Positions 35,739 to 44,956 are shown, counted from the first letter of the stretch. The stretch: 51,661 nt of DNA from CAG-826 sp964583155 (GCA_964583155.1 CAZOUY010000009.1:1-51661); one strand, 5' to 3'. A program made the numbers and translations. The notes: a model not told the origin generated them from the letters alone.

Positions 35739-36594
35739 TCACTCTTTCTATCGTTATGCGACCGAGAAGGCCGTCTTTAAATTCCTTCAATAACAAGCGT
35801 TCCGCTTTTTCTTGATCAGCATTCCCATTTAATAAAAGGCCGCGCAGCTTGGCAATATGAATCATAATATCGTGAGGGCTCATCGCTTTAATCGCATCCA
35901 AAGCTAAGTTATAACGATGAACCAAGCCCTCGGGATATTGCTCCTTTAAGAATGACAAAAGAGCGATCGAGATTTCACTAAGCGGTAAAATGTTCTCTTT
36001 CATCGATCCAACCCACGCTAAATGCAAAGCCGCTGTTTCATCTTCATAATTGGTCGGTAAAATACCGGGAGTATCCAAAAGCTCGAATAATTGCTCAACT
36101 TTAATCCATTGCTGCGCTTTTGTATGACCGGGAGTGTTTTGCACACTCGCGGCATTACGATGGCTCAAACGATTAATAAGCGTCGATTTCCCGACATTCG
36201 GAATACCGACAATCATCGTTTTTAAGGGTTGAGGCTTTAGACCTCTTCTTTTATCGCGTTCCCATTTTTTCTCGCCCAACAGGCAGATCGCTTTCTTTAT
36301 CTCTTTATCGGATTTTGCATCGGTAAGATCGAGCGCGAGAGCCATTTGACCAATAGAAGCAAAGTAATGAAGCCAAGATGTAGTCTCCTCTTCATTGGCC
36401 AAATCCTTTTTAGCTAAAATAATCAATCGGTTTTTCTGAGGCGCTAGTTCTTTTAAATAAGGATTGCGACTAGATAATGGTAAACGAGCGTCCAATATTT
36501 CAATAATCACATCGATCACCTTTAGGCGTTCTTCAATTTCGCGAAGGGCCTTTTTCATATGACCGGGGAACCAATGTATGTTTTTTTGTTGCAT
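35719..36594 (-). CDS. rbgA: ribosome biogenesis GTPase RbgA (YlqF)
   Basis: About 291 residues. A circularly permuted GTPase needed for late 50S assembly. The G4 motif (AKKDLA) comes before G1 (GIPNVGKSTLINRL) and G3 (DTPG), the mark of the YlqF/YawG family. N-terminal HWFPGHMKKAL is typical. ATG at 36592-36594 follows AGGTGG; the upstream open frame overlaps lepB and is not used. lepB-rbgA-rnhB order is as in Bacillus. Confidence 0.94.
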   Translation of the reverse strand: MQQKNIHWFPGHMKKALREIEERLKVIDVIIEILDARLPLSSRNPYLKELAPQKNRLIILAKKDLANEEETTSWLHYFASIGQMALALDLTDAKSDKEIKKAICLLGEKKWERDKRRGLKPQPLKTMIVGIPNVGKSTLINRLSHRNAASVQNTPGHTKAQQWIKVEQLFELLDTPGILPTNYEDETAALHLAWVGSMKENILPLSEISIALLSFLKEQYPEGLVHRYNLALDAIKAMSPHDIMIHIAKLRGLLLNGNADQEKAERLLLKEFKDGLLGRITIERVNDYANL

Positions 36595-36605
36595 ACCGCC
36601 ACCAC

Positions 36606-37235
36606 CTAAAAGAAACGTATCCGCGTTGACTTTTTGCCAACGCAAACGTAGCTGGAATTATTATTTTTATCATACTTTACATCAATGCTCTCACATTGAG
36701 CATAGACAAACCATAGGACACCGATAACATCATCATGCTTTACTAATCCTAAGCCATGCTCGGAATCGGTTGAATGGTTACGATTATCGCCTAAAACATA
36801 ATAGCTGTTTTCAGGAATCGTCAACTCTTGACCACATGCCAAACCCTTAGAGGAATGACAAGTAAGACGCACATATTCATCGCCAATAAATTTCTGGGGC
36901 ACCACTTGACCATCGACGGTTAATTCTCCGGTAACCTCATTGATACTGATGGTTTCATTGGGCAAACCGATAATACGTTTAATAAGGGTGGTTTTTTCTT
37001 CGGAGCTCGAGAGATTAGCGTCAAAAACAATTATATCAAACCTCTTTAGATGATTTCTTTTCGTTTTAGTGATGTTCATTTGACCATAATCATAATTATT
37101 GAGAGTGGGATTCATGGAAGATCCATCAACAATCACCGGAGCGGTAATGGCGTTGAGCACGAAAAAAGAAATCGCCGTGACAAGAGCGATCACCGATAGA
37201 ATATTCAATAATATTGACCACCACTTCTTTTTCAT
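36606..37235 (-). CDS. lepB: signal peptidase I
   Basis: A 209-residue enzyme that removes signal peptides outside the membrane. One N-terminal transmembrane helix (~10-32); catalytic Ser40 in VDGSSMNPTL; catalytic Lys86 in TTLIKRIIGLP; then GDNRNHSTDSE. ATG at 37233-37235 with GGGTGA upstream is preferred over a GTG three codons earlier. It would process the secreted proteins at 4630-7029 and similar. Confidence 0.94.
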   Translation of the reverse strand: MKKKWWSILLNILSVIALVTAISFFVLNAITAPVIVDGSSMNPTLNNYDYGQMNITKTKRNHLKRFDIIVFDANLSSSEEKTTLIKRIIGLPNETISINEVTGELTVDGQVVPQKFIGDEYVRLTCHSSKGLACGQELTIPENSYYVLGDNRNHSTDSEHGLGLVKHDDVIGVLWFVYAQCESIDVKYDKNNNSSYVCVGKKSTRIRFF

Positions 37236-37287
37236 TTTCTTCACCCGAATTCGTAATTAGTTTACCACAAAATATCGAAAAGAAAAA

Positions 37288-37308
37288 GGCTCTCATAAAA
37301 TGAGAGCC
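37288..37308 (-). terminator. terminator after rplS
   Basis: GGCTCTCAT-AAA-ATGAGAGCC followed by T's on the minus strand, between rplS and lepB. Confidence 0.85.
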
Positions 37309-37325
37309 CAAACATCCAAAATCGC

Positions 37326-37673
37326 TTAAAGAATCTCTTTAATACGGGCGGATTTGCCGGATAATTTGCGTAAGTAATAAATCTTATGACGACGGACTTT
37401 ACCACGCTTTACAACTTCAATCATGCTGATAGATGGTGAATGAAGCGGGAAAGTTCTTTCGACACCGATACCATTTGAAACCTTCCGAACGATGAAGGTT
37501 TCGGAAACGCCACTACCACGACGCGCTAAGCATACACCCTGGAATGCTTGAAGACGTTGCTTATTGTTTTCAATAATGCGCACATGAACGCGAATTGTAT
37601 CACCAGAAGAAAACTCTGGAATATCTTTTCTTAATTGTGAAGCCGTAATTTCATTAACTAAATTGTTATTCAT
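37326..37673 (-). CDS. rplS: 50S ribosomal protein L19
   Basis: A 115-residue protein at the subunit interface. Typical: the FSSGDTIRVHVRIIE segment, QAFQGVCLARRGSGVSETF and RRHKIYYLRKLSGKSARIKE. AAGGAGG precedes the ATG. In most Bacillota it directly follows trmD; here trmD is inverted and 4 kb away, and rplS has its own promoter and terminator. Confidence 0.97.
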   Translation of the reverse strand: MNNNLVNEITASQLRKDIPEFSSGDTIRVHVRIIENNKQRLQAFQGVCLARRGSGVSETFIVRKVSNGIGVERTFPLHSPSISMIEVVKRGKVRRHKIYYLRKLSGKSARIKEIL

Positions 37674-37708
37674 TTCTATATTTCTCCTTCCTTTTTAAAT
37701 GCTTAATC

Positions 37709-37737
37709 ATTTTAGCAAATTCATTATCTTAAATCAA
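37709..37737 (-). promoter_or_regulatory. promoter for rplS
   Basis: TTGATT (37732-37737), a 17-base spacer and TAAAAT (37709-37714) on the minus strand. The ~30-base leader leaves little room for an L19 leader RNA. Confidence 0.6.
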
Positions 37738-37797
37738 CATTTTTTCAATATTTTAAAAAAAGTTGTTGTTTAGAACCCGATTTTGCCAATTTCGCAT

Positions 37798-39279
37798 CTA
37801 TGAAAGCAAAGGCATGATCGCCGTCAAAATAAAGGAAACTACAAACAGCAAAGCAATGATAAATATTGGAATTTTAATTTCCTTCTTGCGGCCGGCAAAA
37901 AACATCATCACAACATAGATAATAAGTCCTAAGCCGATCCCGGTTGCAATAGAATAGGTCAAAAGCGTAAAGGTTACCGTTAAAAATCCGGTAAAAGCGA
38001 CAATGCGATCTGAAAAATCAATATCCTTGAAATTCCCCGCAAAAATCATCGCCCCCACGCACACTAAAGCCGGAGCCGTGACTGATCCCGCTGTAAAAAT
38101 CGAAAAAACCGGATAAATAAACGCCGAGAGCAAGAACATCATCCCCGCTACCACTGCTGCTAGGCCTGTTTTAGCGCCCATCTCAACACCAACATTACTT
38201 TCAGCAAAAGATGTAACGGTCGATGTTCCTAATGGCCCACAAATACCGGCGCCGATTGAATCGGCTAAAACAGCCTTTTGATAATTTTGCATTTTACCAT
38301 TCTCATCGATGATACCAGTATTGCGACCGACTGCCAAAAGGGTCGCGGTCGTATCGAAAAGATTGACGAAAATCAAAGAAAAGATGGCGATATACGATGT
38401 TGGTGTGGTCAAGACAAAACCGATATCACTCATAAAATTATCACCACTATATGAGGAATTTAAAAGACCGAAAAAGAGAACATCCTTAACACCGTTCATT
38501 CCCCATGTAACGTTATGATCAAGCCAAGGAGCGATAGGGAGCTTCACACTCATCGTGCTCAATGTTTCCGAGGTATAAGTCCAACTCTTGATCGCCTCAT
38601 CATAAACCAAACCGCCATTATTGATCATAATGGATGAAACAGTCACCCCGACAACCGCGGCAAATAAAATGCAAATAGGAATGGCCAAAGTCGAGATAAT
38701 CCTCTTTTTACTAAACATCAACCCAAAGCAAAGAATAATACTGACTAAGGCGATAATTGTCGAAGGATTCAACAATTGTCCCAATTCCACTAAGGTCGAG
38801 CCTCCTACAATAACTCCGGAATTTCGTAACCCCACAAAGCAGATAAAGGCTCCTAAAGCACTAGAGATAATAAGCTTTAAATCACGAGGAATAGCTTCAA
38901 TAATTATCTTTCTGACCGGTGTTAACGATAAAACGAAAAATAACAAACCCGAGATTGTCAAAAGAATCATACATTGATGCCACGAATATCCTCCCGAGGC
39001 ACATAATGTATAGGCTAAATAAGCATTTAAGCCCATACCCGCACTTAAAACCACCGGATAATTAGCGACAAATCCCATGATGAAGGTCACTAATGCACCG
39101 ACAATAGCGGTCATGGCAAAAACACCCAATTGGTTCATCCCCATATCCGAAAGAATCGCGGCATTAACCGGTAAAATATAGCACATGGCTATAAAAGTAA
39201 TCAGTCCCCCAATAATTTCGTTTTTTATTGATGAGCCTTTCTTTTCGACATGAAAGATTTTTTCAATAATTTTTTTCAT
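37798..39279 (-). CDS. NCS2/AzgA-type purine permease
   Basis: A 493-residue, multi-helix transporter, most like the AzgA/PbuG/PbuO branch that takes up hypoxanthine, guanine or adenine with protons. Typical: AMCYILPVNAAILSD near residue 35, SAGMGLNAYLAY (~80), VNLFDTTATLLAVG (~305) and the TSTVTSFAESNVGVE segment. About 12-14 helices. A ~50-residue loop near 215-270 is longer than usual. AAGGAAAGGA precedes the ATG. It has its own upstream region with no room for a purine riboswitch. It sits between rplS and the inverted block, where it is not normally found. Confidence 0.9.
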   Translation of the reverse strand: MKKIIEKIFHVEKKGSSIKNEIIGGLITFIAMCYILPVNAAILSDMGMNQLGVFAMTAIVGALVTFIMGFVANYPVVLSAGMGLNAYLAYTLCASGGYSWHQCMILLTISGLLFFVLSLTPVRKIIIEAIPRDLKLIISSALGAFICFVGLRNSGVIVGGSTLVELGQLLNPSTIIALVSIILCFGLMFSKKRIISTLAIPICILFAAVVGVTVSSIMINNGGLVYDEAIKSWTYTSETLSTMSVKLPIAPWLDHNVTWGMNGVKDVLFFGLLNSSYSGDNFMSDIGFVLTTPTSYIAIFSLIFVNLFDTTATLLAVGRNTGIIDENGKMQNYQKAVLADSIGAGICGPLGTSTVTSFAESNVGVEMGAKTGLAAVVAGMMFLLSAFIYPVFSIFTAGSVTAPALVCVGAMIFAGNFKDIDFSDRIVAFTGFLTVTFTLLTYSIATGIGLGLIIYVVMMFFAGRKKEIKIPIFIIALLFVVSFILTAIMPLLS

Positions 39280-39332
39280 ATTGTTTCCTTTCCTTTGTTA
39301 AACAAATACTTTCTTATAACCATTGCTATTTT

Positions 39333-39338
39333 AACATA
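39333..39338 (-). promoter_or_regulatory. extended -10 upstream of the purine permease
   Basis: TATG-T-TAAAAT on the minus strand about 55 bases before the permease start; the -35 (TAGAAA) is weak. Confidence 0.4.
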
Positions 39339-39429
39339 TGAATATTCTTCTTTCTAGGCTGAAAGATGGAAAAGTGCAAAAGTTAAGAGGGAGTCATTTC
39401 GGGAAATTATGTTTTTTTTCTTCTTTTTT

Positions 39430-39438
39430 TGATATAAT
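39430..39438 (+). promoter_or_regulatory. extended -10 promoter of the degV gene
   Basis: TG-A-TATAAT on the plus strand, 28 bases before the degV start, with a long T-tract upstream and no clear -35. It is divergent from the permease promoter. Confidence 0.6.
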
Positions 39439-39465
39439 CGTTTATCGTAAGAGGAGGAATTAACA

Positions 39466-40344
39466 ATGAGTAAAATTGCTATTATCACCGATTCTAACAG
39501 TGGAATCACCTTAGATGAGGCGCAAAAAATAGGCGTTAAAATCATTCCTATGCCCTTTCAAATCAATGGAAAGGATTATCTTGAGGAAGTAAATCTTTCA
39601 CAGGAACAATTTTACGAGCTTTTGAGGCAAAACGCCGATATTTCCACTTCTCAGCCCGCCATAGGATATATCACTTCTCTTTGGGAAGAAACTTTAAAGG
39701 AATACGATCAAATCGTCCATATACCTATGTCGAGTTCTTTATCGATGTCTTGCGAAACGGCAATGATGCTCGCCAAAGACTTTAATAATCGCGTGGCGGT
39801 GGTCGATAACCAACGGATCTCGATCACGCAAAGGCACTCCGTTTTAGACGCTCTTTCATTAGCGGAAAACGGCTATGACGCTTGGGAAATCAAGTCTATT
39901 TTGGAAAAAGAAAAATTGGAATCCAGCATTTATATCACTGTTGATACCTTAAAATACCTAAAAAAAGGCGGACGTGTGACACCAGCCGGAGCGGCAATTG
40001 GTGATTTTTTACAAATCAAGCCCGTTCTTCAAATTCAAGGAGGAAAGCTTGATGCTTACGCTAAAGCAATCGGATACAAAAAGGCTAAGCGGATTATGCT
40101 AGAAGCGATGAAGAAAGATTTTGATACTCGTTTTCACGCCACTCCTGAAACCTTTAGCCTGGAATTAGCTTATACGGGCGATAAAACCTTAATTAATAAT
40201 TTTATAGCGGAGGTTCATAGTGTTTTTCCCGGATATCCTCTTTTAATCCATCCGTTACCGCTTTCCATTTCCTGTCACATTGGTCCCGGGGCCTTGGCGA
40301 TTGCCTGTTCACATCGGGTTCAGTTAGAAAAAAAGAAGATGTAA
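39466..40344 (+). CDS. DegV family fatty-acid-binding protein (FakB type)
   Basis: A 292-residue, two-domain protein that holds a free fatty acid while FakA phosphorylates it. N-terminal IAIITDSNSGITLDEAQ; STSQPAIG (Ser contacts to the carboxylate); VAVVDNQRISITQR; KGGRVTPAGAAIGDFLQIKP. GAGGAGG precedes the ATG. The likely kinase partner, FakA, is at 48772-50400, and plsX, which uses the acyl-phosphate, at 45627-46616. First gene of the inverted plus-strand block. Confidence 0.92.
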   Translation: MSKIAIITDSNSGITLDEAQKIGVKIIPMPFQINGKDYLEEVNLSQEQFYELLRQNADISTSQPAIGYITSLWEETLKEYDQIVHIPMSSSLSMSCETAMMLAKDFNNRVAVVDNQRISITQRHSVLDALSLAENGYDAWEIKSILEKEKLESSIYITVDTLKYLKKGGRVTPAGAAIGDFLQIKPVLQIQGGKLDAYAKAIGYKKAKRIMLEAMKKDFDTRFHATPETFSLELAYTGDKTLINNFIAEVHSVFPGYPLLIHPLPLSISCHIGPGALAIACSHRVQLEKKKM

Positions 40345-40355
40345 AGTAAAAATGC

Positions 40356-40384
40356 TTGACACCATTCCGATGGTAGTGTAAATT
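40356..40384 (+). promoter_or_regulatory. promoter for rpsP-khpA-rimM-trmD
   Basis: Perfect TTGACA (40356-40361), a 17-base spacer and TAAATT (40379-40384). The spacer contains an inverted repeat ACCAT-TCCG-ATGGT (40361-40374), a possible operator. Confidence 0.7.
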
Positions 40385-40419
40385 AGAATTGTTATTGAAA
40401 AACAAAGGAGATTAGAATT

Positions 40420-40701
40420 ATGTCAGTTAAAATTAGATTAACAAGAACCGGTCGTCATAAGGATCCTTCCTATCGTATCGTCGCCGCCGATAGCCGCTAT
40501 CCACGCGATGGACGTTTTATTGAACAAATCGGTTATTACGATCCGGCCGACAAAAACAATGCCGCTAAAATCGATGAAGAATTGGCGTTAAAATGGTTGA
40601 AGGCTGGTGCTATGCCAAGCGACACTGTGCGCGCTCTTTTTTCCAAAGCCGGAATTATGACAAAATATTCCGAAGCTAAGAAAGCCCAAAAAGGAGAATA
40701 A
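40420..40701 (+). CDS. rpsP: 30S ribosomal protein S16
   Basis: A 93-residue protein. Start VKIRLTRTGRHKDPSYRIVAAD and GYYDPADKN are family marks. AAAGGAG precedes the ATG. Followed after three bases by khpA. Confidence 0.97.
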   Translation: MSVKIRLTRTGRHKDPSYRIVAADSRYPRDGRFIEQIGYYDPADKNNAAKIDEELALKWLKAGAMPSDTVRALFSKAGIMTKYSEAKKAQKGE

Positions 40702-40704
40702 TTC

Positions 40705-40971
40705 ATGGATTACGAAAAAATCATTCATGCTTTAGTGGATGATATCATCGACCATAAAGAAATAATGATTCGGCAAATGCCTAGTGAGAATCCTAAAGAA
40801 GTAATCTTAATGATTTTCTCTGATTCTGACGACACTGCCCGTTTAATCGGCCATAAAGGTGTAATTGCGGACGCTCTTCGAGAAGTCATGTCAATTGCCG
40901 GCAAAACTGAGAATAAACGCATTATTCTTAAATTTGAATCATTTTCAGAATCTGAAAAAGATGAGGATTAA
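40705..40971 (+). CDS. khpA: KH-domain RNA-binding protein KhpA (YlqC)
   Basis: An 88-residue protein with a single KH fold: LIGHKGVIADALREVMS carries the G-x-x-G loop (GHKG). In other Bacillota KhpA pairs with KhpB and binds RNAs affecting cell division and small-RNA use. The ribosome site AAAGGAG lies in the end of rpsP. Standard position between rpsP and rimM. Confidence 0.93.
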   Translation: MDYEKIIHALVDDIIDHKEIMIRQMPSENPKEVILMIFSDSDDTARLIGHKGVIADALREVMSIAGKTENKRIILKFESFSESEKDED

Positions 40972-41012
40972 CCCTTATCTTTTTTCATATTATCGCGAAA
41001 GGAGCCTCAAAA

Positions 41013-41522
41013 ATGAGCTATGTTACTTTGGGAAAAATTGTGAAGGCCTTCGGTATTAAAGGCGAAGCCAAGATTCTATCATCATCGCATTTTCGTAAAG
41101 AGCGTTATCGCAAGAATCAAAAAATGATTCTTTTTTTAGAACACTCCAATGAAATTAAAGAGGTTTCTGTTCAATCTTATCGCGAAGATGGTCAATTTGA
41201 TATTGTCAAGTTTTCTGAAATTAATTCCATTGATGAGCTTTCTCATTGGATTAACGCTTTCGTGCAGGTGCCAAAGGATATTTCCTTTTTAAAAAAGGAT
41301 TATTTCTTTTTTAGCGATTTGGTCGGTTGCCAGGTCAACGATGAAAATGGCGAGGCCTTGGGAATGGTTATAAAAGTCGAGGAATATGCCAGTTATTGCA
41401 CTTTACGTGTACAGAACGATGATCAAAAAGATATTTTAATCCCGTTTGTCAAGGCGTTTATAAAAAAAGTCGATATCGAGCGGAAATGCATCGATATCTA
41501 TCATTGGGAGGGATTAAAATGA
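41013..41522 (+). CDS. rimM: 16S rRNA processing protein RimM
   Basis: A 169-residue 30S maturation factor that binds S19. N-terminal barrel (VTLGKIVKAFGIKGEAKIL) and C-terminal PRC barrel (DLVGCQVNDENGEALGMVIKV). AAAGGAG precedes ATG. Its stop overlaps the trmD start (ATGA). Confidence 0.95.
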   Translation: MSYVTLGKIVKAFGIKGEAKILSSSHFRKERYRKNQKMILFLEHSNEIKEVSVQSYREDGQFDIVKFSEINSIDELSHWINAFVQVPKDISFLKKDYFFFSDLVGCQVNDENGEALGMVIKVEEYASYCTLRVQNDDQKDILIPFVKAFIKKVDIERKCIDIYHWEGLK

Positions 41523-42286
41523 AAATAACTATTTTGACTCTCTTTCCCGAGATGTTTAATGACTTCTTATCAACATCCATCTTAAAAAGAGCCCAAGCAA
41601 AAAGGGTTGTAGAATTTGAAATTGTCAATATCAGAGACTACACTCTCGATAAATATGGTCGCGTCGATAGCGCTCCTATCGGCGGAGGAGCTGGCTTAAT
41701 ATTAAAATGCCAGCCCGTTATTGATGCTTTAAAAGCGCAAAACCCCGGAAAAAGAATCATGCTTTCTCCACGTGGGCATCTCTTTACACAGGCGAAGGCT
41801 CATGATCTTGTCTCTGATAATGACCACCTCATTCTTCTATGCGGTCATTACGAGGGCTTCGATGAACGGATTTCCCATTATATCGATGAAGAAATATCTT
41901 TAGGAGATTTCATTTTGACCGGTGGTGAATTACCGGCTATGATCATCAGCGATGCGATTATAAGACTGATTGATGGAGCGATTAAAAACGATTCCACAAA
42001 AGAAGAATCATTTGAAAACGGCTTATTGGAATACCCGCAATACACTGAACCATATGAATATGATGGTCAACGTGTCCCCGATATTTTATATTGCGGAAAT
42101 CATCAAGCAATCGCTAAATGGCGCCAAAAAGAGAGTCTTCGTCTCACCAGCGAACGCCGTCCCGACTTATTTTCAACTTATAGCTTTAGTAAAACGGATT
42201 TACAGCTCCTTGATGAAATAAAAAATGGCGTATCTCCGAAATGGGAAATAGACGCCATAAATAAAGGTCATAAATTCATTAAATAA
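41519..42286 (+). CDS. trmD: tRNA (guanine-N1)-methyltransferase TrmD
   Basis: A 255-residue SPOUT enzyme that methylates G37 of tRNAs, including tRNA-Pro. KITILTLFPEMFNDFL start; GGGAGLILKCQPV; LLCGHYEGFDERI (knot); SLGDFILTGGELPA. The start overlaps the rimM stop by four bases. It converges with ffh on the other strand, only seven bases apart and with no obvious terminator. Confidence 0.97.
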   Translation: MKITILTLFPEMFNDFLSTSILKRAQAKRVVEFEIVNIRDYTLDKYGRVDSAPIGGGAGLILKCQPVIDALKAQNPGKRIMLSPRGHLFTQAKAHDLVSDNDHLILLCGHYEGFDERISHYIDEEISLGDFILTGGELPAMIISDAIIRLIDGAIKNDSTKEESFENGLLEYPQYTEPYEYDGQRVPDILYCGNHQAIAKWRQKESLRLTSERRPDLFSTYSFSKTDLQLLDEIKNGVSPKWEIDAINKGHKFIK

Positions 42287-42293
42287 TCAAATA

Positions 42294-43649
42294 TTAAAAT
42301 GACATGCCACCAAGTCCACCCGGACCCATCGGTGGCATTTTTCCACCCTTTTGATATTGCTTCATTTGCTGCATCATCGTCTTCATTTGCTCATATTTTT
42401 TGAGCACGCGATTAATATCGGCGCTCGTTAATCCGCAACCGCGCGCGATTCGTACCTTCCGGGAATTCTTTAAGATTTCCGGATGATGCCTTTCTTCCGG
42501 GGTCATTGATTGGATAATAACTTCCGTCATTTTCATTTCTTTTTCTGCCCGCTCTTGATCAGCTTCAGAAATTTTTGGCATTCCGGGGATCAGCTTTAAA
42601 ATTCCTCCTAAGGAACCCATTTTTTTGATTTGTCGCATTTGCTCAAGCATATCGACCAAATCAAACTTCCCGTCCATCATCTTATTGACAGTGCGACGCG
42701 TTTGCTTCTCATCAAAGTTTTCCTGTGCCTTTTCGATCAAAGTTAAAACATCACCCATGCCTAAAATGCGGTCCGCCATTCGATCGGGGTAGAATAATTC
42801 CAAATCCTCCATCTTTTCGCCCACACCGGTTAATTTGATGGGAATACCGGTCAAATGCTTAATGGAGAGGGCCGCTCCACCACGAGCGTCACCATCCAAT
42901 TTTGACATAATCACACCGGTCAAAACCAATTTCTCATTAAAAGCATTAGCGACATTGACCGCATCCTGACCTGACATGGCATCTACTAAAAGCAATACTT
43001 CATCGGGATGCACCTCATGTTCGATTTGATTAAGCTCTTCCATCAACTGCTCATCAATATGAAGTCGTCCGGCCGTATCGATGATTAAAACATCATAAAA
43101 TTCGCGGTAGGCCTTCTCTTTAGCGGCTTTGGCAATGGCAACCGGCGATACCTTATCGCCCATATTGACAATATCGACACCGACTTGATGAGCAATCGTA
43201 TCCAATTGATCGATCGCCGCCGGCCGATAAATATCACACGCTGCCAAAAGAACTTTTTTCTTCAGCTTATTCTTCATTAGAAGCGCTAATTTACCGGCGG
43301 TTGTGGTCTTTCCGGCTCCTTGAAGACCACATAGCATAATAATGGTCGGATGGCCCTTCGCATAACGGATCTCACTTTGATCGGATCCGAGCAATTCCAC
43401 TAATTCATCATGAACGATTTTAACGACCATTTGTGATGGAGAAAGTGCCTGAAAGACTTCGGCCCCAATAGCCTTTTCTTTAACATCATTGACAAATTCC
43501 TTCACTACTTTGTAATTGACGTCAGCTTCAAGCAGGGCCACCCGTATTTCCTTCAGCATTTCATCCATATTGGCTTCGGTCAGCTTACTTTGCCCCTTAA
43601 GCTTCTTTAAAATCTTTTGAAACCGATCGGAAAGCGATTCAAATGCCAT
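42294..43649 (-). CDS. ffh: signal recognition particle protein Ffh
   Basis: A 451-residue GTPase that binds signal sequences and the SRP RNA. N domain, then G domain (GLQGAGKTTTAGKLA ~107, DIYRPAAIDQL, DTAGRLH, SKLDGDARGGAALS), then the Met-rich M domain with ARGCG. The C-terminus is GGMSF after a Pro/Gly stretch. ATG overlaps the ylxM stop by 11 bases. Confidence 0.97.
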   Translation of the reverse strand: MAFESLSDRFQKILKKLKGQSKLTEANMDEMLKEIRVALLEADVNYKVVKEFVNDVKEKAIGAEVFQALSPSQMVVKIVHDELVELLGSDQSEIRYAKGHPTIIMLCGLQGAGKTTTAGKLALLMKNKLKKKVLLAACDIYRPAAIDQLDTIAHQVGVDIVNMGDKVSPVAIAKAAKEKAYREFYDVLIIDTAGRLHIDEQLMEELNQIEHEVHPDEVLLLVDAMSGQDAVNVANAFNEKLVLTGVIMSKLDGDARGGAALSIKHLTGIPIKLTGVGEKMEDLELFYPDRMADRILGMGDVLTLIEKAQENFDEKQTRRTVNKMMDGKFDLVDMLEQMRQIKKMGSLGGILKLIPGMPKISEADQERAEKEMKMTEVIIQSMTPEERHHPEILKNSRKVRIARGCGLTSADINRVLKKYEQMKTMMQQMKQYQKGGKMPPMGPGGLGGMSF

Positions 43650-43971
43650 CTTCCATCATCCTTTCTATTTCCAAAACTATTTCTTGTCGAGATATTCTCT
43701 CATCCTTTTTCCATTTTTCTAATAACGACTGTAATTTATGCTTATTAGCCAATAAATGAAGATTTTGTTCAAATTCTTCTAAATTCCGGCGGGCTTTTTT
43801 TAAGCAATCATTAATCGCGGCTCTTGACACATGACGATTCTCACTTATTTCTGATAAGGAAAGATTATAGACATAATAATCATCCATCATATTTTTTTGT
43901 AAATCGGTCAAAAGTGATCCATATAGTAAAAGCAGCTGATTAATATATTCTAGCTGTTCGAGATCAGTCAT
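43639..43971 (-). CDS. ylxM: YlxM/p13-like DNA-binding protein, SRP-associated
   Basis: A 110-residue helix-turn-helix protein of the sigma-70 region-4 type (LSLSEISENRHVSRAAINDCLKKARRNL). It is found between ftsY and ffh in many Bacillota and binds SRP components in some. The start at 43971 overlaps the ftsY stop (ATGACTGA), with GAGGAAGAG upstream. The longer open frame to 44034 is not used. Confidence 0.92.
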   Translation of the reverse strand: MTDLEQLEYINQLLLLYGSLLTDLQKNMMDDYYVYNLSLSEISENRHVSRAAINDCLKKARRNLEEFEQNLHLLANKHKLQSLLEKWKKDERISRQEIVLEIERMMEDGI

Positions 43972-44950
43972 GCTCTTCCTCTCCCAAACATAGGCCATAG
44001 AGATATTGATCCAGGTCAAATTCCTGCAAATCATCCATCTTCTCCCCTAAACCTATAAAGCGTACCGGAACGCCTATTTCATCACGAATAGCTAAAATAA
44101 TGCCTCCTTTGGATGTACCATCCATCTTGGTAATTACAACGCCTGTCAATCCAGTAACATCCGCAAAAGCCTTAGCTTGTAAAACACCATTTTGGCCCGT
44201 GGTGGCATCGATGATCAAGAAGGATTCATGGGGAGCTTCGGGTAGCTCTTTTTGAATGACCCTTTTTATTTTGCTTAATTCCGCCATTAAATTGGCTTTA
44301 TTTTGTAAACGACCGGCCGTATCGACAATCAGTAGATCGATATTCTCTTTGCGGGCTCGCTTGACCGCTTCATACGCTACGGAAGCCGGATCGCCATTTT
44401 CTAATCCCGTAACAACCGGGCATTTCAATCTCTCTCCCCAAACCTTAAGCTGCTCAACCGCTCCGGCCCGGAAGGTATCGCCGGCCGCGAGCATCACCTT
44501 TTTGCCTTGATCTTGATAACGCTTGGCCAGCTTGGCGATGGTTGTGGTTTTACCAACACCATTGACCCCAACCACCAAAAGAACGGTCGGGCCATCTTGT
44601 GCGAACTGAATTTCATTGACAATATTCTCGCCTTGATTCGCATATGAGATGAACATCTTATCCACTAATAATTCATTAATATCATGTGGCTCTTCGATTC
44701 CTTGAGTCCGCGCCTCTTTTTTGGTCGCCTCAATAATTTCCAAAGTCAGGTTGACTCCGACATCAGCTTCGATCAATATTTGCTCTAATTCATCAAAATA
44801 CGCTTCATTGACCTTGGCATAGCGTCTCGTCAAATCCTTGAGCCGATCCGCAAAATTCCGCCGCGATTTAACCATCCCGGCGACATATTTTTCTTTTTGT
44901 TTGTTTGATTTACCAAACATCTTCTCTTTGATAAACGAAAATAATCCCAT
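43964..44950 (-). CDS. ftsY: signal recognition particle receptor FtsY
   Basis: A 328-residue GTPase that docks SRP at the membrane. Short N-terminal amphipathic helix (GLFSFIKEKMFGK), GVNGVGKTTTIAKLA (~140), GDTFRAGAVEQL, DTAGRLQNKANLM, TKMDGTSKGG. It lacks the long acidic A domain. It directly follows rnc (six bases); smc, normally between them, is absent. Confidence 0.97.
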   Translation of the reverse strand: MGLFSFIKEKMFGKSNKQKEKYVAGMVKSRRNFADRLKDLTRRYAKVNEAYFDELEQILIEADVGVNLTLEIIEATKKEARTQGIEEPHDINELLVDKMFISYANQGENIVNEIQFAQDGPTVLLVVGVNGVGKTTTIAKLAKRYQDQGKKVMLAAGDTFRAGAVEQLKVWGERLKCPVVTGLENGDPASVAYEAVKRARKENIDLLIVDTAGRLQNKANLMAELSKIKRVIQKELPEAPHESFLIIDATTGQNGVLQAKAFADVTGLTGVVITKMDGTSKGGIILAIRDEIGVPVRFIGLGEKMDDLQEFDLDQYLYGLCLGEEEHD

Positions 44951-44956
44951 AATTGA

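Noticed and set aside
39280..39332. Purine riboswitch before the NCS2 permease
   Set aside because: The leader between the -10 and the start is only about 50 bases, too short for the ~70-base aptamer plus expression platform.
42230..42300. Terminator between trmD and ffh
   Set aside because: A stem (ATGGCGT ... ACGCCAT) lies within the trmD coding end, but no T-run follows on either strand.
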